The notes under the pieces: generated by a model
What the model was told of the DNA's origin: nothing
Database searches by the model: none
What the model saw: only the letters and a program-made list of their open reading frames with translations
Shown: piece by piece, positions 55,261 through 64,000 of the stretch
How positions within the stretch are numbered: the stretch's first letter is position 1
Layout of the letters: each line of letters starts with the position of its first letter
Assembly: GCA_021234155.1 (NCBI GenBank)
Contig: JAJEKV010000881.1
Location: forward strand, 1-64,000
Reading direction: 5' to 3'
Origin: Isoetes taiwanensis
Lineage: Eukaryota; Streptophyta; Lycopodiopsida; Isoetales; Isoetaceae
Length of the DNA: 64,000 bases
Made by a program: the position numbers and the translations under genes

Positions 55261-55960
55261 TCTGTGAAGAAGCTCAAACTTGAAAAGGTAATGACTTTGA
55301 CTCTATTTTTTATTTGTTTTAAAAGTTTTCATGCACTTTAGCTTGTAGAAATATTTTGCGAGGTTTTATTGATGTGGACAAGTTAAGTCCGAAGGAAATT
55401 TGCTCATGTCGACCCTCTCAAAAGCACAAGGAAATCACCAAGGTTGAATGACAACCTCTTTGAAAGGTGATGTTACCACTCTGAGAAGAAGAAAATAGGT
55501 TCAACGAGGTAACATAGCTTATTTATTTATGAAATTTTTGTATGCTTAACTTATTTGTTTCATTCCTTACTGATTTCTGTTACAATGCAATGCAGAAAAT
55601 GTGAATAATCTTCTTCTTTGAACCGTGGTGTTTGAACATCAGTCTTGAACCTCGAGTCAGCAGATATTGAGGAAGTGCTGAAGTCACCAGCACTTGGAGA
55701 TTTGGTGAAAGCAAGATGATTCGGAAGTAGCACTCACGAAGACCACGATATTACCTTGGCAAAGTATTGCGGGACAAAATGGTGGAAAAGAAGTGAATGA
55801 AGTTTGATGAAAGAAAACCACCAATTTTCAAATGTAGGTGGTTTTCTATGGTTTTCAAACTTTAAGTTATAACTACTTAACAGTGCTGCTATGACATGCT
55901 CATTTCTGTGAAATGGAGCTGTACATTTTGGTTATTTTTGTAAACCCTTCAGCACCATTT
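55261..55960. other. No gene recognised
   Basis: No ORF over 60 codons and no recognised repeat until the minisatellite begins. Confidence 0.4.
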
Positions 55961-56535
55961 AATATATGATCTACTGTTTTAACTTGCAATATATGATCTA
56001 CCATTTTAACTTGCAATTGGATAACTTGCAATTGAATAACTTGCAATTGGATAACTTGAAATATATGATCTACTATTTTAACTTGCAAATTGGATAACTT
56101 GCAATATATGATCTACCATTTTAAATTGCAATTGTATATGATCTAATATTTTAACTTGCAATTGTATAACTTGAAATATATGATCTACTATTTTAACTTG
56201 CAATTGGATAACTTGCAATATATGATCTACCATTTTAACTTGCAATTGTATATGATCTACTATTTTAACTTGCAATTGGATAACTTGAAATATATGATCT
56301 ACTATTTTAACTTGCAATTGGATAACTTGCAATATATGATCTACTATTTTAACTTGCAATTGGATAACTTGCAATATATGATCTAATTGTTTTAACTTGC
56401 AATTGGATTGTGTTTACTTACAATTGGATTTGTGTGAGTTCACTTGCAATTGGATAACTTGCAATATATGATCTTGTTTTAACTTGCAATTGGATTGTGT
56501 TTACTTGCAATTGGATTGTGTTTACTTGCAAGTGG
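55961..56535. repeat. AT-rich minisatellite
   Basis: More than ten imperfect tandem units are built from aacttgcaattggataactt, gcaatatatgatctac and tattttaacttgcaattg. Unit length varies (about 30-60 bp) by loss or gain of sub-blocks. From about 56395 it shifts to ttgcaattggattgtgttta units. Long open frames on both strands (56078-56374 and 56156-56386) result from repetition, not coding. Confidence 0.9.
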
Positions 56536-57239
56536 ATAATGGTTACATTTTACAATGTCAATGTTTAGAATTCAATGGTTGTAATTTTGTAAATTCAATG
56601 GTTACATTTTACATTGTCAATGTCAATGTTTAGAATTCAATGGTTGTAATTTACGTAATGGTTGGAATGGTTTATATTTCATTGTCTCCATTCTTTCTTC
56701 TTCTTTTCCTTGCAACCTTTGCACTGCTTTCAGTTTGTGATTTTGAGTCAACTGCATCTTGTGCCAAGATGGTAGTGTTTTGTGGCAAGTTGTCCATGAT
56801 GTGATCATGCACATCTTCATCAAGCTCATACTGGTTATTTCCCATGTGATGCATGACAAAGTTCAGCGCGGTAACTAAGACAAGCGTAAACACTACATTC
56901 CAGGATCATGCTCCAAAGAACTTCATTATCTGCAACCTCAATGAACTTGTAGTACTTTTCTGTTACAACAACTTCATTCCTACCAAACTTTCGCCCCCAA
57001 GGATCCTTGTATGCTTTCTCAATGACATGTTTAACCCGTGTGTGCATTTCGAATATAAAAATCTACCTTTTCTTTGTTGTTAGGCTTTCGGCATTGACCG
57101 CAAAGTTATCTCCAATTGCAATTATATCGACTTCCATTCGGGATCTCCCTCATAAAGCAGGACCATCAGCAGCTTCATCTTTATATTCAAAGACTGGTCT
57201 TAGCTCTAAAAATCCATGTGCCTATTCTCTCCCTGTTAG
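56536..57239 (-). other. Possible 3' exon region of the transposase-like gene
   Basis: ORF 56835-57047 on the minus strand (KHVIEKAYKDPWGRKFGRNE, VVTEKYYKFIEVADNEVLW) has a conserved-looking character but no family I can name. It lies in the direction of the transposase-like pseudogene and could be part of it. Short repeats around gtcaatgtttagaattcaat occur at 56558-56645. Confidence 0.35.
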
Positions 57240-60200
57240 GACACTTGCCATACTTACCAAGCCAAGAATTGTGGCGTAAAACAAGAATAATTCATGTGTG
57301 CAACTTGAGTAGGGTGCACTTTGAATAGGCGATAGCATGGAAATGACTTGATCCAACTAGAGTTGCACAATCATAACTCTCACTCCCGCCAACTTCATCA
57401 ATTCCTATTTCCCAAAAAAACTGCAGTTTCACAAACATAGAACATTCAAACAAAATATGAAATGATATAAAGGGTTTTGAGAAAATACCTAAATCGTCCT
57501 TCCCTTCAATTGTGGAATGTTCTTTGAAATGTCTTACAAAAAACAACTACATCATGTGCATTTCTCAATGGTGTTGAATTCCTCTTTAACATTTCATGAG
57601 TTAGTGCCCTCTTAATGACTCCGGCACCATCATGTTCACTGTCCTCAAGAAAAATGACTGATCATGCATAGGAATACAACAATAAAAGAACAAAACATTT
57701 CAGAATACCTTTTCCATGGTATGAAGCAAAATAATTCCAATTTATTGGAATGTTGGAGTTTTGGTAGTACCTACCAAGGAAATAAAATGGCCTTGCACCT
57801 TTAAAAGCGATGAGAGCATCCATCGGACCACATAATATCTTGCTTATATTTGATACCTCATGCGCTAAAAATTTGCATGTTTGAGCAAGCGGTGTTGCAC
57901 AAATAAGGTGTCATGTTCCCCTATCATCGAGATGTAGAAATGTGTCTCTTTGATAATTCTTCTTTCATTCTCATCTAAATGAGGATCATCTAATTTTGCT
58001 GCATGTCTGTATGTAATGTGTACCAAAATTGTGCACTGATCATTCCTCCAATGAAGACTTTGGATTTCTTGTTGGATCTTGAAGGTATAATTCTCAGCAA
58101 AGTCAATTACTGAAATAATTGAATCCTTTGGAAACGTTGCCAAACAATCCTAAATTGTTTGGCTCGCCACCTCCCTCATAGTTGTGTGGAATGAACCGAT
58201 TCAAGACTGTCTTTGCATTCTCAAATATCTCAAAGAACACTTGTTGATTTGTAAACCAATTTAGTTCTTGGTTTTTAGAAACCTTATAACCTCCCTTATC
58301 ATCAGGCTCTTCCACATGCTCATAGACCTACAACAGTAAACAACAGCAAATTACAACCAGCACTAGACAACCTAAATAGACAATTCTCACCTTGTCATAT
58401 GTCTTCCAAGTCAACTTGATACCCTTTCCGGAGATGTCTTTTCCTTTGGACATATTGGTAACTTGCTTGGCCCACACTTTTGCATTTTAAAGTCAAACAA
58501 TCATGTGCATGCCATTCATCAGATTCATCTCGTGCACATACTAGTGACCTCCAAAGCTCACTAGTTGAACCATAGGTGCACTTTCTTGACATGCATGTTG
58601 GTCCAGGCCCACAGACCTCACAAGTGCACTTGCAACCAACACCATGTATTTTTTTTCATCATGTCCGACTTTGTTAATTGCAACTCTTACAAAGTCCGCT
58701 TTCATATGATACACCACAAGAAGACGTCTCTCTATCCTTAACCTTCCTAACATAGGGAGGTTTCAATGCATGGAATAGTGAAAAAGAGACCTCAAACTTT
58801 GGATATTCACTTCTGAAACGTTGGTAGAAAGTGACCTGCAAGACATGCAACCAACAATTAGCATTAGACATTTTGAAGCAGATCCAATAAAAAGAATAAA
58901 ATACAACCAAGAAATAAAACACAACCAATAAATATTCTAACCTGAGTCTCTTCTAAGAAGTGTAGTGGATGCATAATTTTCTTCCCTTTAGATAATCTGA
59001 TCTTTAAAACATGTTTCTTGGAAGGAGACACTCTAGTGTTGTTCCTCCAAAAGTCAACTATGAATTTTCTTTCATCATAAGAAAGTTTGTCAATTCTTGT
59101 GCTTTTCTTGAACATGGACCATGGGCCATCACCATGTTCAGCAGCTAACCTTCTATTAACTGCAACTGTAACAATTTTCCTGTTTAGATTCATTTGTTTG
59201 GCAAAAGCACATTTGTTAGTATCAGCACTAACTGCAAAAGACATTGCAAAGACCACGGCTCTCAAGTATCGATTGGTTTTGGAGTACTTATGTGCTTCAA
59301 AAGAATCCCTCATTTTTAACAATCATTTCCATTGTTTTCACTTCTTTTGTGCATGGAACGCAAGTTCGCACCCACTTGGCAAACACCACTTAGGATTTCT
59401 TTTGTCGTAAAGAGGTTTAGCTTTTCAAAAATTTGATTCAATACTTTCCTACTTCTTTGACGTTTTTTTTTCCTTGAGGTAAAAAAGTAAACCTTTTTTC
59501 CAGAGTTTGCATCATCTGCACCGACTTCTTTTTCCTTTTTACGCCTTTGAATCCTTCTTATCTCAGCAGCTTTTTTTTTGAGCATAACTTCCAATGAATG
59601 TTGGCAGGACATGTTCTCACAACCTTCATTCAAGCAGGAATCAGTATTCAACCAATTTAATCTTAATTACCAAGTGTGTAGAAAAATAAGTCAGCATAGT
59701 TATGTGCATGAAAAATAAGTCAGCATAGTTATGTGTAGAAAAATAAGTCAGCATAGGTGTTACCTGAATTGTTTGAAGCATCTGGTCTTCCAAGATCTGA
59801 TGCAAACAAGTCTGAAAGTGGAAATATTCTTAAATGTTGTCAATCAAGATAGAATACATATGTAAAAGTCAAAGCATATTAGAGGAAACAAACCTTCTTG
59901 TTCTAAACAAAACGAATCCATGGTAGGCTCAGCAACATCTCCATCAAAAACATTTGAAGGCATGAAATCTGGACAAGAAGCATTTGGCAGCTCCCCAAAA
60001 TCATACGAAGATCTGTAATTATCGACATGATCTTCCAAATAACTGTATTCTGCATCAAATAAATTGAAAGTTAAATTTCATCTTTCAGCACCACAACAGC
60101 ACAGTCCTTTACATGTGCTGAATTGGGTTCGGATTCCCTCACTAAATTTGAGGAATGTTTATACCTGCAGGTAAGGAAGTATTTGCCTTGGTTTGTGGTA

Positions 60201-60399
60201 CTTTTGTTCTCGAGAAAAATTCTTTTGAGAATGTTGAACAGCAATTGGAAAAGTGCTTTGATTGCTCTACAAATTCGTGCAGACCGGAATAGAGTCTCCC
60301 TGCATCAAACTTGCATGAATTCTTTGCTAATGAAGCTAGGAAAGCTTTTTTCCAGTCGGAAACCATAGCTTTCCTGCTCCAAGCAAGAAACACATTCAC
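57240..60399 (-). pseudogene. Decayed multi-exon transposase-like gene (DFAENY/WSDG family)
   Basis: Minus-strand exons with recognisable splice sites carry, in order: acidic N-terminal exons (59894-60049; about 59764-59812), a lysine-rich exon (59316-59651), a conserved helical exon (58950-59322; YLRAVVFAMSFAVS, ERKFIVDFWRNNTR), a Cys/His-rich exon (58395-58830; KCTCEVCGPGPTC in one frame), IDFAENYTFKIQQEIQSLHW (about 58050-58108), HDTLFVQHRLLKH, then MWSDGCSHRFKGARPFYFL (catalytic-looking Asp, 57816-57833), EHDGAGVIKRALTHEML (about 57600) and YDCATLVGSSHF (about 57350). These blocks match a family of uncharacterised proteins with DDE-nuclease-like wording, shared by plants and animals, that I recall but cannot name. 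Several single-base frame breaks, often in A or T runs, mark decay or sequencing errors. Confidence 0.6.
59672..59766. repeat. Three copies of a ~32-bp repeat
   Basis: Units of gaaaaataagtcagcatag with spacer tatgtg or gtgta are repeated three times in what appears to be an intron of the transposase-like gene. Confidence 0.8.
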
Positions 60400-61120
60400 G
60401 CATCAAAGAAATGTTAATTCCTTAATTTCCATTTGAGAAAGCAACCTACCCTTCGGGATGTTGAGTTGGCTTCAATCAAGGTCCTTGATTGATCTTGAAA
60501 TATAACGAAATCTCCCCGGGCCCCGGAATAGCTATGGCGGGTGGCCGAGAAGGGTGACGTTTTTGGTGAAGGGTTGAAGAAGGCCAACAAACACTTCACC
60601 AGCACTAGTGTCGCGACATGTTTTTTTGAACATGTCAAATGAAAATACACCCATTACTACTTGCGGCTTGCAGGAGATGGCGGCCGACGTAATTAATCTG
60701 GAGGCAGAGAAGGTAAGCTGTTAATGGTTGGCTCTTTCAATTACGTATCAGAATACCTTAAGCAAACAAATTAATTGGAATTCGTGAGGCCCCATTCAAG
60801 ATGCTCCCCATTCAAGATCCTCCCCCAGGCCCGTTTTGAAGGAAGGATTTGTATGGGGAATGGAAGATCGCCACATCGTGGCAAAGAGTGGCTCTATTGT
60901 TGTTCCTTGCTGCTATATTCCAACAAACAGATTTTCAAACTTCATCACTGGGGAGCAAAATTATCCAGGGTTTAATACTACATTTTATAAGCAATTGGAC
61001 TCGATCAAGAGATACTGGATAGGCAAAAAAGCATGTTGACGAGCATGCCCATCTGAAGATCATGAGGTGAGTGGTTGTTAATGTGGCCATAGGCTGAGCT
61101 CTTAAATTTGGCGTAGGGTG
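60400..61120 (+). other. Possible 5' exons of the MULE-like gene
   Basis: Overlapping plus-strand ORFs (60775-60975 and 60836-61039) include EDRHIVAKSGSIVVPCCYIP and NRFSNFITGEQNYPGF in one frame. This reads like real protein but matches no family I recognise. A donor-like site is not clear. They precede the MULE-like exon by about 550 bp of repeats. Confidence 0.3.
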
Positions 61121-61510
61121 GTAGTGCTGATAAATTTAAGAAAGAGAGGTAGTGCTCGTGAAGTGAGTGATGGTTAATGTGGCCATAGTCTGTTGCCTTA
61201 GGCCTTGGGTGGTTTAATAAGTGGTTAATGTGGCCTTTGGTAGTAGCGGTTAATGTGGCCTTTAGTAGTAGTGGTTAATGTGGCTTTAGTTAGTAGTAGT
61301 GGTTAATGTGGCCATGCCTAGTGCAAGGCCCTACTTAGTGCAATTTAATTTGGCAAAAGGAGGTGGTGGTTAATGTGGCCTTTGGTGGTAGTGGTTAATG
61401 TGGCCTTAGTTAGTAGTAGTGGTTAATGTAGCCCTACTTAATGCAAGTTAATTTGGCAAAGGGAATGCTGCCTTAAGCCTTAGGTGGTGGTGGTGGTTGT
61501 TAATGTATAT
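61121..61510 (+). repeat. GTGGTTAATGTGGCC-type tandem repeats
   Basis: At least eight copies of gtggttaatgtggcc or close variants are interspersed with tttggtagtag, ttagttagtagta and cctacttagtgcaa. It lies in a probable intron just upstream of the MULE-like exon. Confidence 0.85.
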
Positions 61511-61587
61511 ATGTTTGATTTTGCCATATTCTGGCTTCTACTTGAACGTCTCACATGGTAATTGAAGTTTGGTTTTTTTTGTTTTAG

Positions 61588-62491
61588 CTACCACTGTGGC
61601 TATGGGCCAAAAGATCTCCTCGTTAAGCAACCTCGTGAAGTAAAGAACAAGACAACTAAAGCTATGGTTGCTGAAGCAAAGAGGATTGACCCGTCATACT
61701 CAAAGAAACAGAGGGGTATGAGCATCAAGAGAAGGTGTAGGTGCCATTTCACCACAAAGCAATTGTATTTGAAACCCGAATGCACCAAAATAACCTTTCA
61801 TGACATGGAACACATTGACCTAGAAGGCAAAGTGTGTCATGGTGTTAATGATCCTCAATGTGCCAAGAGCAGGCACGAAGTAGCCCCCTGGTTATCAAAA
61901 GAGAAGAAAGATTGGGTTAGGAATCATTTCGTACAGAATCACACCCCACAAGAGGTCTACAGGCAGCATGAAGAGCAATGGGCTCTGAAGAAGAGGATGG
62001 ATCCGAATAATGTGAAGAATAGAGATCAACTCCTTCACATGGATGATCTCTACAATTTGTCGAGGAAGATAGCATTGGACACTTGGATGTTACACCAAGA
62101 CGTTGCTTTGAGTGTAAGGATGTGGGTAGACTTGCATCCGGAATCAGTGTTCTTTTATCAAGAAGGTGTACTATTTATTCTAGGGATAATCACTCCCTTT
62201 CAGATGAAGATTCCCTTGGAATATGGCAAGAATGATGCTGTGGCAATGGACTCAACTTTCAAGACAAACGACCATTGTTATAACTTGTACACCTTACAAG
62301 TATACGATGACCACGGAAATGGTGTATCTGTTGCTTGGGTTCTCTCATCTAGCCAGGCAGAAGAGGACATCCGACCTTGGCTCTTTGCATTGAAGAATCA
62401 CATCCATGGTGTGGATCCCAATTGGGAACCCTCTTGTTTTATTGTTGATGATGCCAAAGCTGAGATTAGTGCATTGGAAAAGGAAGAATGA
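61588..62491 (+). pseudogene. MULE/FAR1-like transposase, truncated
   Basis: The open frame begins after a splice acceptor (tgttttag|C, 61587) rather than at an ATG, so upstream exons are expected. Residues counted from 61562: a FAR1-type zinc-binding N-domain (HCGYG at 11-15, RRCRCHF at 57-63, the later HxxH-like DMEHIDLEGKVCHG at 81-94), a helical region, then the MULE transposase core with AMDSTFKTN (first catalytic Asp230), YTLQVYDDHGNGVSVAWVLS and CFIVDDAKAEISAL (second acidic site, Asp296/297). It ends at residue 309, before the expected C.WH block and third catalytic residue. Either the copy is truncated or further exons are lost. A domesticated FAR1-like gene is less likely. Confidence 0.8.
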
Positions 62492-64000
62492 TGCCATTTG
62501 CAAGCAAACAAAGATTTGTCCATGATTTCAAATGCCAAAGTTGGTTAAGATCCTAAGAAATGCTAGGCAAAAAGTAAGATGTCTTATGAACAGCACAAAT
62601 CACTCAAATATGCATTTCTGACTGGGTCAAAACTTGGTCAATATCCCTAGCAGAGAATGATTTTCTGCAAATCCAAAAATCTATGTTCTTTTTGTGTTTT
62701 GAGGCTTGGATCTCCTTTCAATATATCTGCACACAATGATCAAATACATTTTGCGCATAAATAGGTGCTAAATATCCTGAGATCTTGGAATTTAGTCTGA
62801 CAGACTATTACAGTCTGAAAACAGCAGGCAAAATTTTGTGAAATCGACTTTTGTGGGCACATTTTTGGTTTTGGAATAAATCCTAAAGCTACTTATGTCT
62901 TGCAAGCAAGGGGCAGTTACTTAACTGGTCAGAGATGCAATCATAAGCTAAAATATGAAAATTCTTGGCTTAAGAATGCAAAGCAAGCAGACATTTCTAT
63001 TGGCTCAAAGGAATGTGTGTGCTTTTTCAATGATCCTTCATCTTTTATGCTCTTACCTATATGCATTTCTCACTGCAATTGTCTTACACCTACACCTATA
63101 TGCAAGCACAAAAAAACTTACTATCTTACTTTCTTAGAACGTAAAGGGAAAAATTATACTCAAATATATCTCCAAGGGTCGGATTTTCATTCGATCAAGA
63201 ATCACACAGTCATTAAGCAGAATCCCAAGCTCTGTATCTTGGGTACAGGATCAAGTAGGTCTTCAAATCAAGAAATCAGCTGATAACATCAGGTAAACCA
63301 TAGATATCTAATGCTTGGAAGGCAAATTCAAGCATAAGTCTTCAAAACCGGTCTTTCGCAGAGAAATCTCGATCGAATGCTTCGCCCAAAGCCCTCGAAA
63401 AAACTTCTATGTTGTCTTCCCCTTTTCAAATTCCTCTGTTTCGGCCTGTTCTTGGCAAATCTGGGTAGGAATCTTGTCTTTTAGTTCAATCATGTGGTTC
63501 TTCGCATGATACAGGCAGATCTGAAGGCATTTCTTAATGATTAAGTGGTTAATTTTGGGTAAACAGCCGGATCTTGGCATGACAGAGTTCTTGGAAAAAC
63601 TCTCGATATATCCCACAGGCATTTTATGAGAAAGAAGACTTGGATATATAAGGGATAGCACAGTTAGATTATTAAATTGACGTGCTATGCCCACGTGGGA
63701 TTCGGTCCATTATCACCCCCATGGGGGTGTACCACGGGCGGGGAGATTAGACGGGGAGAGTCTGGGCGTTGGGGAAACCTTTTTCCTTCTATCGGAAAAT
63801 TTCCTGTAGTTTTCTCATTCAATCGGAAATTATAATTTTGAACCGGATCGTTCCTGCAAACAAAATGCATAACCGGATCCCATTTTCCTAAGACAAAAAA
63901 AAAATTTAAAATATACTACAATCAAATCATTCCCATTATTCACATTATTTGGAAGTAGATGGGCTTATTGAGTTGGAACCTAGCATAACAGTTGATAATT
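62492..64000. other. No gene recognised
   Basis: ORF 62900-63283 (127 codons, plus strand) is cysteine-containing (CVCFFNDPSS, CISHCNCLTP, ICKHKKTYYL) but has no known spacing pattern and does not continue the MULE core. The GC-richer 63685-63770 includes a short palindrome (cccccatgggggtg). No terminal inverted repeat pairing with the MULE could be identified. Confidence 0.35.

Noticed and set aside
56078-56386. Long ORFs on both strands
   Set aside because: They arise from the tandem repeat, whose sub-units lack stops in certain frames.
55961-56535. CRISPR-like array
   Set aside because: Repeats are adjacent and variable, without constant spacers, in a plant nuclear context.

Overview
This window is nuclear DNA of a land plant. 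The evidence is a spliced cytosolic ribosomal protein gene with plant telo-box promoter motifs, fragments of a gene for the chloroplast import subunit TIC20, a plant-style Ty3/gypsy element primed by initiator tRNA-Met, CACTA elements, and tRNA-derived SINEs. Sparse genes, intron-rich transposon remnants and heavy decay suggest a large, repeat-rich genome. A fern or other non-flowering plant is possible, but nothing seen here proves it.

Layout. 1-6.2 kb: AT-rich intergenic DNA with small direct repeats. 6.2-11.0 kb: a decayed but full-length Ty3/gypsy element on the minus strand (LTRs, PBS, PPT, gag, RT, integrase). 11-19.7 kb: intergenic DNA with two Helitron-like 3' ends, a 453-bp foldback MITE with TA target duplication, and a 193-bp tandem duplication. 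19.7-21.0 kb: the one clearly intact gene, 40S ribosomal protein S3a (eS1), seven exons on the minus strand, with one GC-AG intron. A ~490-bp hairpin element sits directly upstream of its promoter. 21.6-25 kb: intergenic DNA ending in a SINE. 25.5-29.8 kb: a LINE on the plus strand, split by a 708-bp fragment of a second LINE family.

30.1-48.4 kb: a tandem array of three damaged copies of a ~2-2.5-kb module holding the 3' part of a TIC20-family gene (minus strand). Copy B was split by a LINE (33.5-36.9 kb) and by a ~6.5-kb CACTA-type element (38.8-45.3 kb) that itself carries a copia fragment, SINEs and exon-like pieces. Copy C was split by ~1.4 kb of hairpin-rich DNA. A perfect 196-bp CACTA MITE and a cluster of heat-shock-element motifs lie between copies A and B.

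48.46-51.05 kb: the most interesting locus, a head-to-head pair. On the minus strand is a single-exon TKL-type protein kinase with a helical N-terminal domain and a C-terminal Ig/AIR9-like domain, interrupted by one in-frame TAG. On the plus strand, 229 bp away, is a 238-residue protein related only to the kinase's N-terminal domain. The layout resembles a paired signalling or immunity module, but that function is inference.

51.4-52.8 kb: a third LINE fragment (minus strand). 54-55.3 kb: ORFs for a coiled-coil and a partial zinc-binding domain. 56-56.5 kb: an AT-rich minisatellite. 57.2-60.4 kb: a decayed multi-exon transposase-like gene on the minus strand with DFAENY and WSDG motifs. 61.6-62.5 kb: a truncated MULE/FAR1-like transposase on the plus strand. 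62.5-64 kb: nothing recognised.
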